Source of the DNA: Chryseobacterium sp. MFBS3-17
GTDB taxonomy: Bacteria; Bacteroidota; Bacteroidia; Flavobacteriales; Weeksellaceae
Reading direction: 5' to 3'
DNA: 64,000 bases
Assembly (NCBI RefSeq): GCF_020687745.1
Contig: NZ_JAJEWK010000008.1
Span: forward strand, 1 to 64,000
The notes beneath the pieces were generated by a model that ran no database searches, was not told the origin of the DNA, and was given only the letters and a program-made list of their open reading frames with translations. A program made the translations under genes and the position numbers. Shown here piece by piece: positions 50,315-59,221 of this stretch. Positions within the stretch are counted from its first letter, which is position 1; the number at the start of each line of letters is the position of its first letter.

Positions 50315-52084
50315 ATGTCAGACATTATTCAGCTTTTACCGGATCATGTGGCCAATCAGATAGCGGCCGGAGAAGTGGTGCAGAGACCTGCGTCCATTGT
50401 AAAGGAATTGCTGGAAAATGCGATAGACGCCGGTGCTACCAGCATAGAACTCATGGTGCGCGAAGCAGGCAGAAACCTCATTCAGGTGGTAGATAACGGT
50501 GTCGGAATGTCTGAGACCGATGCCCGCATGGCTTTTGAGCGTCATGCAACATCCAAAATTAAAAGTACAGAAGATATCTTCAGAATTTCTACTAAAGGTT
50601 TCCGCGGAGAGGCACTGGCTTCTATTGCTGCGGTAGCGCAGGTAGATCTAAAAACAAAAAAAGAAGGCGCAGAGGTTGGAACCAATATTTATATTGAAGG
50701 CGGCGGCCTGCAGTTTCAGGAGCCGGTACAGACCATGGCCGGATCTAATTTCTCGGTCAAAAACCTCTTTTATAATGTGCCCGCAAGGCGTAAATTTCTG
50801 AAGAACAACAATGTGGAATTCAGACATATTATTGATGAATTTCACCGGGTAGCACTGGCCCACGAGAAACTGGAATTCTCTCTGTTTCATGATGACGACC
50901 AGATCTTTAAACTTAGGAAAGGAACACAACTCCAGCGGATTGTGGAAATTTTCGGGCGCAAGCTGCATCCGCTTCTTATTCCTGTGAAGGAAGACCTGGG
51001 CTGGGTGAAGATGGAAGGTTATGTGGCGAAACCCGAAGGTGCCAAAAAAGTTCGGGGTGAACAGTTTTTCTTTGTCAACGGAAGGTTTTTCAAAAGCCCT
51101 TACCTCAATAAAGCGGTTCAGGAAGCATTTGAAGGTCTTTTGCTGCCGGGACTGATCCCTGCATTTTTTCTTTATCTGGAACTCGATCCGGAGAAAATAG
51201 ACGTCAATATCCATCCGCAGAAAACTGAGGTCAAATTTGAAGATGAGCATCTTATTTTTGCGCTGATCCGCTCTACCGTGAAGAAAGCCCTGGGTATTTA
51301 CAATATTGCCCCCAGTCTCGACTTCGACCGGGATCCCAAAATGGATCAGATGTTCGGCGCGCCAAGCAAAGGGAACAGCCCTTCATTTAAAATACCTGAA
51401 ATACAGGTAGACCGCAGCTATAATCCTTTTCTGGAAGAAATACAGGAAGCCACCACAGAAGTGGAAAACCTGGCAGAACAATACCATCACAGCATTGAAG
51501 CTGCGCCCTCCAAAATCAACCTCTTTGAAGATGAGGAGTTTGATGAAGATCTGATGCGGCTGCCCAACGGGTACTGGCTGCTCAACAAAGGCGAAAAGAC
51601 CCTGATGCTGGATCTGGGCAGAATGCACCGACTGGTGGTGGCGGAAAAGAATAAAAATAAAAAACGTGAAAATGTATCTCATTCACTCCTGTTTTCGCTG
51701 GAATATCACATGAATGAGATTGAAAAGAATAAATATAAATCCATCAAAAAACATCTCCCCGCGCTGGGTTTTGATATTAAAGTGGCTCATGAAACGGTAT
51801 TGCGCATAGATGCGGTACCTTCGGGACTGAAGGAGACTCAGGTGATGAAATTTATAGAAGAACTCTTTGAAATTATGGAATACCGTACAGAGGAGCAATT
51901 CATGGATTTTTATAACCAGAAGTGGAATAAACTTCAAAGTAAATCACGCTTTGATTTTATTTATAAAACAGATGCAGAACAAGTCATCCGCGATTTCTCC
52001 GATCTGGGCTTTCCTACCTATCTTCCGGATGGTAAAAGATGCTTTATAGAACTGCCGCTGGAGGATTTGAAAAATAAATTTTAA
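50315..52084 (+). CDS. mutL: DNA mismatch repair protein MutL
   Basis: 589 aa. GHKL ATPase domain with VVQRPASIVKELLENAIDAG, DNGVGM and GFRGEALASIAAVAQ, and the S5-like part with DVNIHPQKTEVKF. The C-terminal domain begins near residue 415 as NGYWLLNKGEKTLMLDLGR and ends EDLKNKF. In MutL proteins with endonuclease activity the site after this start reads DQHA-x2-E-x4-E; here residues 430-438 are LMLDLGRMH, so the metal motif is missing. The ATP-driven matchmaking role between MutS and later factors should be kept. 30 bp after it no operon partner is clear, but the rhomboid gene follows 4 bp after the stop. Confidence 0.93.
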   Translation: MSDIIQLLPDHVANQIAAGEVVQRPASIVKELLENAIDAGATSIELMVREAGRNLIQVVDNGVGMSETDARMAFERHATSKIKSTEDIFRISTKGFRGEALASIAAVAQVDLKTKKEGAEVGTNIYIEGGGLQFQEPVQTMAGSNFSVKNLFYNVPARRKFLKNNNVEFRHIIDEFHRVALAHEKLEFSLFHDDDQIFKLRKGTQLQRIVEIFGRKLHPLLIPVKEDLGWVKMEGYVAKPEGAKKVRGEQFFFVNGRFFKSPYLNKAVQEAFEGLLLPGLIPAFFLYLELDPEKIDVNIHPQKTEVKFEDEHLIFALIRSTVKKALGIYNIAPSLDFDRDPKMDQMFGAPSKGNSPSFKIPEIQVDRSYNPFLEEIQEATTEVENLAEQYHHSIEAAPSKINLFEDEEFDEDLMRLPNGYWLLNKGEKTLMLDLGRMHRLVVAEKNKNKKRENVSHSLLFSLEYHMNEIEKNKYKSIKKHLPALGFDIKVAHETVLRIDAVPSGLKETQVMKFIEELFEIMEYRTEEQFMDFYNQKWNKLQSKSRFDFIYKTDAEQVIRDFSDLGFPTYLPDGKRCFIELPLEDLKNKF

Positions 52085-52088
52085 AAAT

Positions 52089-52823
52089 ATGTTCAGAAAT
52101 ATAACACCGCTGGTAAAATCTCTCATCATCATTAATGTCCTGGTGTTCGTAGCATCTTTTCTGGTCTTCCCGAATCTGATGTATTATCTGGCCGCCTATT
52201 ATCCGCAATCAAAGAGTTTTAAGATCTGGCAGGTCATTACCCATATGTTTGCACATGGCGGCTGGATGCATTTGCTCTTTAATATGTTTACGCTGCTGAG
52301 TTTCGGGCCGGTGCTGGAGAAAGTACTGGGCGAGAGAAAATTCATTACCTTTTATCTGGTCTGTGGTCTGGGTTCTTTCGTGATTTACAATGTGTGGAAT
52401 TATTTTCTGATTCAGGAGGCTGCACAAGCTCTGGTTTCCATGAATATAAATCCCGCAGAAATATTTGCCAATGCAGATTTCTTCAGGTTTAATGAGCAAT
52501 ACTATTATGGACTGAGTGCTCCGGAACAGCACCTTTTCAATCTTCTCACCACGCCTATGCTGGGCGCATCCGGAGCCATCTTCGGAGTTGTGACCGCATT
52601 TGCACTGCTGTTCCCGAATGCAGAACTGATTTTCATGTTCATCCCGTTTCCGGTCAAAGCAAAATATCTGCTTCCCCTCATCATTGCCGGCTCCCTTTTC
52701 CTGGGCTTCAGACAGTTTGAAGGAGACAATATTGCACATTTTGCGCATCTCGGAGGTGCGCTCATTGGTTATCTGTGGATTAAAAACTGGAAGAAAAAAC
52801 AAAATAATTTCAACCGTTTTTAA
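52089..52823 (+). CDS. rhomboid-family intramembrane serine protease
   Basis: 244 aa, six or more membrane segments. Motifs: HMFAHGGWMHLLFNMFTL (His/Asn face of the active site), GASGAIFGVVTAF with the nucleophile Ser, and HFAHLGGALIGY with the catalytic His. It cleaves membrane proteins inside the bilayer. Starts 4 bp after mutL and ends 3 bp before the following EEP gene, so the three genes form an operon. Confidence 0.92.
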   Translation: MFRNITPLVKSLIIINVLVFVASFLVFPNLMYYLAAYYPQSKSFKIWQVITHMFAHGGWMHLLFNMFTLLSFGPVLEKVLGERKFITFYLVCGLGSFVIYNVWNYFLIQEAAQALVSMNINPAEIFANADFFRFNEQYYYGLSAPEQHLFNLLTTPMLGASGAIFGVVTAFALLFPNAELIFMFIPFPVKAKYLLPLIIAGSLFLGFRQFEGDNIAHFAHLGGALIGYLWIKNWKKKQNNFNRF

Positions 52824-52826
52824 AGC

Positions 52827-53807
52827 ATGATTTTCCGGATTATCGCCACCTTTCTGCATATTGCCCTGCTGATCTTCCTGGGGGCCACTTTGCTGAATGC
52901 CTGGATTCCTCCCACATTTTTTCCTGCATTAAATTTATTGTCGCTCGCCTTCCCCGGGCTTTTGGTTGCCTATCTGCTGCTGTGCCTGCTGTGGATCATC
53001 CGGTGGCGGAAAAGAGCACTGTTTTTTCTGGCGTTTGCTTTGGTATTCTGGAATCCCATGAAGCGCTGGATCAACTTTTCAGGTGGTCATGATGAGGTGC
53101 CGGATCTTAAAATCATCAGCTTTAATATAAAAGGCGGCAAATTACAAGGGTATGAACAGGTGTATGATTATCTGCAGAAACAGGATGCAGATATTGTACT
53201 GGGTCAGGAGTATGGCGGTGAGTTCAATGTGCCGGGCTATCCGTACAGAAACGAACCTTATATGCAGGTGGCCATGAATTCCAAATATGAAATCAAAGCG
53301 CAGAAACTGATTGATGGCGGCAATATCGGCAAAGCTTTTTATGCAGATGTAGATGTAAAGGGCACTACCGTCCGGATTGTGAATGTGTACCTCACGCCTT
53401 TTTCACTGGACAAAAGTACGGTAAAACCTACGGATGACCTGGCGCAGAATAAAACCAAAGTGCTGTATGTGCTGAAGCGGCTGATTCCGGTTTTTAGAAT
53501 CCATCAGCAGGAAGTGTCATTGATTTCGGAAGTTGTGCAAAACTCGCCGTACCCGGTGATTCTGGCGGGTGATTTTAATGCAGTTCCGAACTCGTATGAG
53601 TATTATCAGCTGAAAGGTAGTCTGAAAGATGCATTTATGGAATCCGGCCATGGCTTATCTACCAGTTTTCATGATTATAAAATTCCCATCAGGATTGATT
53701 ATGTTTTTGCATCAGAATCTGTGCAGTCCCTGCGTTATGAAGTAGACCGGTCTGTGAAATTATCCGATCACTTTCCGGTGATTACAGAATTTAAAATCAA
53801 CAAATAA
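52827..53807 (+). CDS. endonuclease/exonuclease/phosphatase-family membrane protein
   Basis: 326 aa. Residues 1-75 contain two or three membrane helices; from about 90 the EEP fold starts with ISFNIKGGKLQGYEQVYDYL and DADIVLGQEYGG (metal Glu), then AGDFNAVPNSYEYYQL and RIDYVFAS, and ends LSDHFPVI with the catalytic Asp-His. The membrane anchor places the domain on the periplasmic side. Substrate unknown (nucleic acid or phospholipid/inositol-like). Overlaps the next lipoprotein gene by 1 bp. Confidence 0.88.
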   Translation: MIFRIIATFLHIALLIFLGATLLNAWIPPTFFPALNLLSLAFPGLLVAYLLLCLLWIIRWRKRALFFLAFALVFWNPMKRWINFSGGHDEVPDLKIISFNIKGGKLQGYEQVYDYLQKQDADIVLGQEYGGEFNVPGYPYRNEPYMQVAMNSKYEIKAQKLIDGGNIGKAFYADVDVKGTTVRIVNVYLTPFSLDKSTVKPTDDLAQNKTKVLYVLKRLIPVFRIHQQEVSLISEVVQNSPYPVILAGDFNAVPNSYEYYQLKGSLKDAFMESGHGLSTSFHDYKIPIRIDYVFASESVQSLRYEVDRSVKLSDHFPVITEFKINK

Positions 53808-54154
53808 TGAATATAAAGACAGTTTTCATCCTTTTGGTTCTGATGATGGTTTCCTGCAATAAGAAAACGCCGGCAGCTGCCACAGCGGGTGCTGAGCAGT
53901 ATGTACATGCAGATTACGATACTACAGCCATAGATTCATTTTCTTCCGGAGCCATATCGGTAGATGTAGCACAACGCATCAGGATGTCCTCTCGGCGGTA
54001 CCAGGATTCTCTTCAGCGTGTCCGGGAGAAGGAAATGGAACAAAAATTGAAGCAGGAACAGGAACAACTGGCCCGGGAAAAGCAGGCGGCAGAGAAGAAA
54101 AAGCAGGAAGCGGCTGCTGCCGGAAGCCGTGGGCCGGTCACTGAAAATCAATAA
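53807..54154 (+). CDS. hypothetical lipoprotein with coiled-coil tail
   Basis: 115 aa. Lipoprotein signal TVFILLVLMMVSCNKK with Cys17. An Ala-rich linker and the segment YVHADYDTTAIDSFSSGAIS follow; residues about 60-105 are a Glu/Lys/Gln-rich coiled coil (REKEMEQKLKQEQEQLAREK). No family recognised. Last but one gene of the mutL operon. Confidence 0.75.
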   Translation: MNIKTVFILLVLMMVSCNKKTPAAATAGAEQYVHADYDTTAIDSFSSGAISVDVAQRIRMSSRRYQDSLQRVREKEMEQKLKQEQEQLAREKQAAEKKKQEAAAAGSRGPVTENQ

Positions 54155-54171
54155 CACCAAATCAATTTTAT

Positions 54172-54513
54172 ATGAAAAAAGTTTTATGGGCAGGTCTGTT
54201 TGCCACAGCGGTTATTGCCTGCAAGAAAAGTGAAATACGCACCGAAACCACTGACCATGGAGATGGCACTTCTACGGTGGTTACCGTAGAAACAGACCAA
54301 CGTACAGGTATTGATTCTGCAGAGGTACGGGAGTCTGTGCAGGATGCCAAAGCAGAACTGAACAAAGCTGGCGAAAAACTGGAAGTTGCTGCCCAGAAAG
54401 CCGGTGCCGAACTTAAGAAAGCCGGTGAAGATGTGAAAGATGCTGCAGCCCGAGGTGCAGAAAAAGTAGAGCAGGGTGCAGAAAAACTGCAAGAAGATCT
54501 GAAAAAGAAATAA
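54172..54513 (+). CDS. hypothetical lipoprotein with LEA-like repeats
   Basis: 113 aa. Signal with a lipobox-like ATAVIACKK (Cys17). After a Thr/Asp-rich part, residues about 55-113 are Ala/Lys/Glu heptads and 11-mers (NKAGEKLEVAAQKAGAELKK, AGEDVKDAAARGAEKVEQGA), the amphipathic pattern of late-embryogenesis-abundant proteins and apolipoprotein-like helices. It may bind membranes. The stop lies 4 bp from the convergent GH3 gene. Confidence 0.75.
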   Translation: MKKVLWAGLFATAVIACKKSEIRTETTDHGDGTSTVVTVETDQRTGIDSAEVRESVQDAKAELNKAGEKLEVAAQKAGAELKKAGEDVKDAAARGAEKVEQGAEKLQEDLKKK

Positions 54514-54517
54514 CCTT

Positions 54518-56032
54518 TTACTGATTCAGAATCAGCAAAGGCTCTATGTATTCCCGGTCATTACTCAGACGCGGAACTTTATTCTGACCTCCCAGTTTAC
54601 CGCGCTGCGCCATCCAGTTGTAAAACAGATTGGGCTTGGCCACATGTACCACAGGGTCGTTCAGGGTCATATTCAGGTATCTTTTGGCCTCGTAATCAGA
54701 ATTTATGGTCTTCAGATGATTGTCGAAACTTGCGGAAAAACGCTGCAGGTCATCCGGCATTTTCCGGAATTCAAAAATCCACTCGTGAGCTCCGCCTTCC
54801 CCGTCTTTCATAAAGACCGGTGCACCGGTATAATCTGAGATTTCAGCTCCTGTAATTCTGCAGGCTTCTTCCAGAGCCGCTTCCACATTGTCTATCATCA
54901 GTTCCTCGCCGAAGGCATTGATGTAATGTTTGGTACGGCCGGAAATCTTGATGCGGAACGGATACTTGGAGGTGAATTTTACGGTATCGCCAATGAGGTA
55001 TCGCCATAATCCTCCGTTGGTTGTGATGACGATTGCGTAATTTTTTCCGAGTTCTACTTCTTCCAGGGGAATGCCCTGTAAATCATCGGGGTTAAATTTA
55101 TCCATCGGGATGAATTCATAGAAAATTCCGTAATCCAGCATCAGCAGCATTTCATCACTGCCGGACTGATCCTGAATCCCGAAAAACCCTTCCGAAGCAT
55201 TGTAGATTTCATAGTAGTTAATGTCTTTGCCGATGATGTTCCGGTATTGTTCCCGGTAAGGTTTAAAGCTGATGCCGCCATGAAAAAATACTTCCAGATT
55301 GGGCCATAATTCTGCAATATTGTGATGACCGGTATCGGCCAGAATTCTTTGCAAAAGTACCAGCATCCAGCTCGGCACACCGGTAAGACTGCCCACATCC
55401 TGATTTTTTACTTCGGCCACGATGGCTTTCAGTTTACTTTCCCATTCAGACATCAGGGAGACTTTTTTGCCGGGTGTGGTGGTAATTTCTACCCAGAACG
55501 GCAGATTTTCAATTAAAATGGCAGAGAGATCCCCGAATTTCGTATTGAAATCTTCATAAAGCTCGGCACTGCCGCCCAGCCTCAGATTTTTATTGGAAAA
55601 AAGAGTGTTGTTCGGGTGGTTATTGGCATAAATGGATACCAGATCTTTTCCGGCTTTGAAATGGCAGTCTTCCAGGCTGTCATCGGAAATGGGAATAAAT
55701 TTACTTTTGGCATTGGTGGTGCCGGAAGATTTGGCAAAATGTTTAATGGCACCCGGCCAGAACACGTCTTTTTCTCCTTTGCGTGCCCGTTCTATATAGG
55801 GTTCGAAATCCTCGTAGGTCACTACTGGTACACGTTGCCGGAAATCTTCATACGAGCTGATGGTGCTGAATTGGTGTTTCCTGCCATATTCGGTATGCTC
55901 TGCATGAAAAAGCTGAGAAAAAAGCACCCCTTTCTGCGTTTCTACAGGGTGATTCATGAAATTCTGAATCTGATCAATTCTTTGTTTAATGAACCAGTTT
56001 ACCACTGAGTTAAACAATGCCTTTGTTGCCAT
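54518..56032 (-). CDS. GH3-family acyl-adenylate-forming protein
   Basis: 504 aa from the ATG at 56032 (an ATG two codons earlier exists). KHFAKSSGTTNAKSKFIPIS is the ATP-binding loop of the GH3 (auxin-responsive promoter) family, LTGVPSWMLVLLQRIL and the C-terminal YIGDTVKFTSKYPFRIKI-type stretch, here LIGDTVKFTSKYPFRIKISG, close the active site. In plants GH3 enzymes join amino acids to jasmonate or auxin; the bacterial members are widespread in Bacteroidetes but uncharacterised. Cytoplasmic, single gene. Confidence 0.88.
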   Translation of the reverse strand: MATKALFNSVVNWFIKQRIDQIQNFMNHPVETQKGVLFSQLFHAEHTEYGRKHQFSTISSYEDFRQRVPVVTYEDFEPYIERARKGEKDVFWPGAIKHFAKSSGTTNAKSKFIPISDDSLEDCHFKAGKDLVSIYANNHPNNTLFSNKNLRLGGSAELYEDFNTKFGDLSAILIENLPFWVEITTTPGKKVSLMSEWESKLKAIVAEVKNQDVGSLTGVPSWMLVLLQRILADTGHHNIAELWPNLEVFFHGGISFKPYREQYRNIIGKDINYYEIYNASEGFFGIQDQSGSDEMLLMLDYGIFYEFIPMDKFNPDDLQGIPLEEVELGKNYAIVITTNGGLWRYLIGDTVKFTSKYPFRIKISGRTKHYINAFGEELMIDNVEAALEEACRITGAEISDYTGAPVFMKDGEGGAHEWIFEFRKMPDDLQRFSASFDNHLKTINSDYEAKRYLNMTLNDPVVHVAKPNLFYNWMAQRGKLGGQNKVPRLSNDREYIEPLLILNQ

Positions 56033-56070
56033 CTCCAAATATAATTATTTCTGCAAAAACAGACCTAAAA

Positions 56071-56099
56071 AAAACAGTGAAAAATTATTTCACTGTTTT
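56071..56099 (-). terminator. terminator of the bacilliredoxin gene
   Basis: AAAACAGTGAAA and TTTCACTGTTTT pair around a short AT loop; on the minus strand a T tract follows. Lies between the bacilliredoxin stop (56126) and the GH3 start. Confidence 0.8.
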
Positions 56100-56125
56100 T
56101 ATACATTCTTTGAGCAATGCAAACT

Positions 56126-56536
56126 TTAGCAATATTCATCATACGCAGCCTGCAGATTGGCCGCAATGGCGCCTGCCGGGTTGCCTTCTATGTGATGACG
56201 CTCCAGCATGTGTACCAGTTCGCCGTCCTTGAACAATGCGATGCATGGTGAACTGGGCGGGAATGGAGCCAGGTGTTTTCTGGCTTCTGCAACTGCCTCG
56301 CCGTCAAATCCTGCAAATACGGTGACCAGCTGGTCTGGTTTTTTATCACCGGTAAGAGAGAATACCGTGCCGGGTCTTGCGGCGCCCGCTGCACAGCCGC
56401 ACACGGAATTGATCATTAAAAGTGTGGTTCCGCTTTTGGCAAGGGCGTTATTCACCTGCTCTGCAGAGGTCAGGTCTTCAAATCCTTTATCAGTAAGTTC
56501 TGCCTTCATAGGCATTACCATTTCTTCTGGATACAT
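56126..56536 (-). CDS. bacilliredoxin (BrxA/BrxB, YphP family)
   Basis: 136 aa, thioredoxin-like. The active-site motif is NSVCGCAAGAARPG, the CGC of YphP/YqiW proteins. These enzymes remove bacillithiol from proteins in Firmicutes; in Bacteroidetes some make bacillithiol too, and no synthesis gene is visible here. Cytoplasmic, single gene with a terminator. Confidence 0.92.
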   Translation of the reverse strand: MYPEEMVMPMKAELTDKGFEDLTSAEQVNNALAKSGTTLLMINSVCGCAAGAARPGTVFSLTGDKKPDQLVTVFAGFDGEAVAEARKHLAPFPPSSPCIALFKDGELVHMLERHHIEGNPAGAIAANLQAAYDEYC

Positions 56537-56637
56537 ATTACTTTAATTTTAGGTTAATATTAATATTCTGAATTACAATGTCATCAAAATTGTTCCAAAT
56601 CATCCTGCCGGACAATTTGGCAAGTCTGTGGCAATTT

Positions 56638-57900
56638 TTAAGGTTTGGTTTTAACTGCTTTTGCAATATTGACAATAACTTTCACAGCTTTTTCCATGGT
56701 TTCCAGGGCCACATATTCATACGGTCCGTGGAAGTTCATGCCGCCGGCAAAGATGTTCGGGCAGGGCAGTCCCATATAGGACAACTGAGCGCCGTCTGTA
56801 CCGCCGCGGATGGCTTTGATCTTCGGTTCTACATTGGCATCCCGCATGGCTTGTGCAGCAATGTCAATGATGTGCATTTTGCCTTCAAACTGCTGTTTCA
56901 TATTGCGGTATTGCTCCTTAATCTCTACTTCTGCAGTGTTTTCACCATGTTGAGCATTAAATTCGGCCACTTTATCTGTCATCAGTTTTTTGCGGGCTTC
57001 AAATTTTTCTTCATCATGATCGCGGATAATGTATTGCAACTTGGCTTCAGAAACGTCGGCATTGATATCGGTAAGATGGAAAAACCCTTCGAAACCTTTG
57101 GTGGTAGAAGGTGTTTCGTTTTCCGGAAGCATTTTTGCAAATTCAGCTGCCAGCAATGCTGCATTGACCATTTTACCGTAAGCATAACCCGGATGCACGC
57201 TGAGTCCATGTATTTTCACTACTGCACCGGCTGCATTGAAGTTTTCATATTCCAGTTCGCCTGCCTCGCTCCCGTCCATGGTGTAGGCCCATTCGGCACC
57301 GAATTTTTCTACATCAAATTTGTGGGCACCGCGGCCTATTTCTTCGTCTGGGGTAAATCCAATGGCAATTCTGCCATGTTTGATTTCCGGGTGGGCCAGA
57401 AGGTATTCTGCAGCGGTGACAATTTCTGCTACGCCTGCTTTATCGTCTGCGCCCAGAAGTGTGGTTCCGTCTGTGGTAATCAGGGTTTTGCCCACATACT
57501 GTTTCAGGCTTTCAAATTTTGACGGAGACAAGGTGAATCCGGTTTCTTTGTTCAGCAACAAATCTCCCCCGTCATAATCATCCCAGATAATGGGTTTTAC
57601 GTTTTCACCACTGAAGTCCGGCGAGGTATCATAATGCGCAATGAAGCCAACCACCGGCTCGTTATCCTGATCCAGATTGGAAGGCACGTAGGCATAAATA
57701 TAGCCGTGCTCGTCTATGCTTACATCGCTGAGGCCCAGGGCTTTCAGTTCCTCGTAAATGTAATTGGCGATGTCCCACTGCCTTTCTGTAGAGGGTGTGG
57801 TTTCGCTTTCGGGATCACTTGTAGAATAGATTTTTGCGTAGTTGATGAAGCGGTTCTGAAGTTTCAGTTTCCACTCCAGGTTGAATTCTATGGTCGTCAT
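56638..57900 (-). CDS. pepT: peptidase T (tripeptidase)
   Basis: 420 aa, M20B family. Zinc ligands are in FIAHYDTSPDFSG and GADDKAGVAEI, GFTPDEEIGRGAHKFD with the catalytic Glu pair, MDGSEAGELEYENFNA, and IRGGTDGAQLSYMGLPCPNI near the end. It releases the N-terminal residue from tripeptides in the cytoplasm. Length is normal. Preceded by a TATCTTTG element and, further upstream, by repeat copy B. Confidence 0.95.
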   Translation of the reverse strand: MTTIEFNLEWKLKLQNRFINYAKIYSTSDPESETTPSTERQWDIANYIYEELKALGLSDVSIDEHGYIYAYVPSNLDQDNEPVVGFIAHYDTSPDFSGENVKPIIWDDYDGGDLLLNKETGFTLSPSKFESLKQYVGKTLITTDGTTLLGADDKAGVAEIVTAAEYLLAHPEIKHGRIAIGFTPDEEIGRGAHKFDVEKFGAEWAYTMDGSEAGELEYENFNAAGAVVKIHGLSVHPGYAYGKMVNAALLAAEFAKMLPENETPSTTKGFEGFFHLTDINADVSEAKLQYIIRDHDEEKFEARKKLMTDKVAEFNAQHGENTAEVEIKEQYRNMKQQFEGKMHIIDIAAQAMRDANVEPKIKAIRGGTDGAQLSYMGLPCPNIFAGGMNFHGPYEYVALETMEKAVKVIVNIAKAVKTKP

Positions 57901-57920
57901 TTCTGATAAATTTAATCTAA

Positions 57921-57928
57921 CAAAGATA
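57921..57928 (-). promoter_or_regulatory. -7 element of pepT
   Basis: On the minus strand TATCTTTG, 20 bp before the pepT ATG. Confidence 0.6.
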
Positions 57929-58088
57929 AGGATTTTACCGCAGCCGGAAGCACGGTTTTGGCTGTGAATTCCTGATGGGGTGATTCATTTTTTATGGCCG
58001 TTTCGGAACGCGTCTGTGTTTTGTAGCCTCACGGGATATTTGCTTGCCTGAGTTTCTATTTTCCTCAAAAGAAATTTCCTGCCCGAAC

Positions 58089-58177
58089 ATAGTCCGGATG
58101 GAAGCGTCTACCCCGCACGCCTGGCGCCACGGTTTTAACCGTGGCGCCAGGCGGAGGAGTAATAGCGGACAGCCGGG
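58089..58177 (+). repeat. intergenic hairpin-insert element, copy B
   Basis: The left box begins ATAGTCCGGATGGAAGCGTC (58089 on), 19 of 24 bases identical to copy A at 2110. A perfect inverted repeat follows with 17-bp arms, 58118-58134 (CGCCTGGCGCCACGGTT) and 58137-58153, around TT. The right box contains AGCGGACAGCCGGG (to 58177). The hairpin sequence is unrelated to the one in copy A, although it sits at the same place. It lies between divergent genes, pepT and the HMG-CoA-lyase-like gene. Confidence 0.65.
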
Positions 58178-58316
58178 TTCTGAAGTGTGCCGGAGCCACA
58201 AATGCGGTACTCCTGATGATGCCCGGAAGTCTGATGTTCACTTCTAAAATTTGGGCGGGGTCCCCAGGTTATTTTGCGGTGCTGCAGACCTGAAATCTAA
58301 CTTTCAAAAAAAATAT

Positions 58317-58324
58317 TATCTTTG
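58317..58324 (+). promoter_or_regulatory. -7 element of the HMG-CoA-lyase-like gene
   Basis: TATCTTTG, 19 bp before the ATG at 58344. Confidence 0.6.
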
Positions 58325-58343
58325 AGAAAATCAAAAATCGAAA

Positions 58344-59192
58344 ATGTTTCTTACAGAATGTCCAAGAGATGCCATGCAGGGATGGGGTGAAATGATTCCC
58401 ACGCAGAAAAAAATCGACTATATCAATTCACTGATGGGTGTTGGTTTTGATGTGCTGGATTGTGGCAGTTTTGTCTCGCCCAAATCCATTCCCCAGATGG
58501 CAGACAGCGGTGAGGTGATGGACGCCATAGACAAATCGGGTTCTGCCACGCAAATTTCCGTTATTGTGGCCAATTTACGGGGTGCAGAGAAAGCGCTGAA
58601 CCACAGTAATGTAGATATTCTTGGGTTTCCTTTTTCTATTTCTGAGACCTTTCAGTACCGAAATACGAATAAAGATCAGGAGGAGGCATTTGCGCAAATT
58701 GTAGAAATTAAGAAACTGACGGAAGACGCCGGCAGAAAACTCAATGTTTATTTTTCAATGGCATTTGGAAACCCTTATGGTGAAAAATGGCAGTGGGAGG
58801 ATGTCGATTTGTGGGCCAAACGATTTCAGGATATTGGAATACGGGATATTCTGCTTTCAGATACTACCGGAACCGGAACTACCGAGCAGATAGAGTTGCT
58901 GTTCAGTAAAATTCCTCCGCAGTATGCCGATATTGAGTTTGGGGCTCATTTTCATAACCGGTATGAAGATTCCTATGCCAAACTGAAGGCTGCCTATGAC
59001 AGTGGTTGCCGCCGTTTTGACTCTGCCATAAAGGGAATTGGCGGCTGCCCGATGGCCAAAGATGATCTGGTGGGAAATATGCCTACAGAGCAGGTCATCA
59101 ATTTTATGGCTGCAGAGAAAATAGACCATTCACTGAATTTACTGAATTTTGAAAGTGCCTATAATAAGGCGAAGGATGTTTTTCATTTTTAG
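58344..59192 (+). CDS. hydroxymethylglutaryl-CoA lyase-like protein
   Basis: 282 aa, DRE-TIM barrel. ECPRDAMQGWGEMIPTQKKI gives the catalytic Arg-Asp, FGAHFHNRY the HxH metal ligands, and GIGGCPMAKDDLVGN the catalytic Cys loop of HMG-CoA lyases. The reaction would split 3-hydroxy-3-methylglutaryl-CoA into acetyl-CoA and acetoacetate, last step of leucine degradation. The N-terminus is short, starting directly at the first motif, but this is usual in Bacteroidetes. No liu genes are nearby. Related aldolase-type lyases are the alternative. Confidence 0.85.
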   Translation: MFLTECPRDAMQGWGEMIPTQKKIDYINSLMGVGFDVLDCGSFVSPKSIPQMADSGEVMDAIDKSGSATQISVIVANLRGAEKALNHSNVDILGFPFSISETFQYRNTNKDQEEAFAQIVEIKKLTEDAGRKLNVYFSMAFGNPYGEKWQWEDVDLWAKRFQDIGIRDILLSDTTGTGTTEQIELLFSKIPPQYADIEFGAHFHNRYEDSYAKLKAAYDSGCRRFDSAIKGIGGCPMAKDDLVGNMPTEQVINFMAAEKIDHSLNLLNFESAYNKAKDVFHF

Positions 59193-59221
59193 AAAGATAC
59201 TGCTAACGATAACTGATCCCT

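Larger units (their letters stand above)
57901..58343. other. gene-free divergent region between pepT and the HMG-CoA-lyase-like gene
   Basis: 443 bp. It contains the pepT promoter (57921-57928, minus), repeat copy B (58089-58177) and the promoter of the next gene (58317-58324). The repeat core is more GC-rich than its surroundings. A 67-codon frame at 58044-58247 and a 69-codon frame on the other strand cross the hairpin but have no recognisable product. Confidence 0.7.

Noticed and set aside
56578-57522. 314-codon frame on the plus strand
   Set aside because: It is antisense to pepT, whose metal motifs are complete on the minus strand.
58044-58247. 67-codon frame over the large palindrome
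   Set aside because: It reads through the hairpin, with low-complexity Arg/Gly content, and has a shadow on the other strand; it is part of the repeat element.
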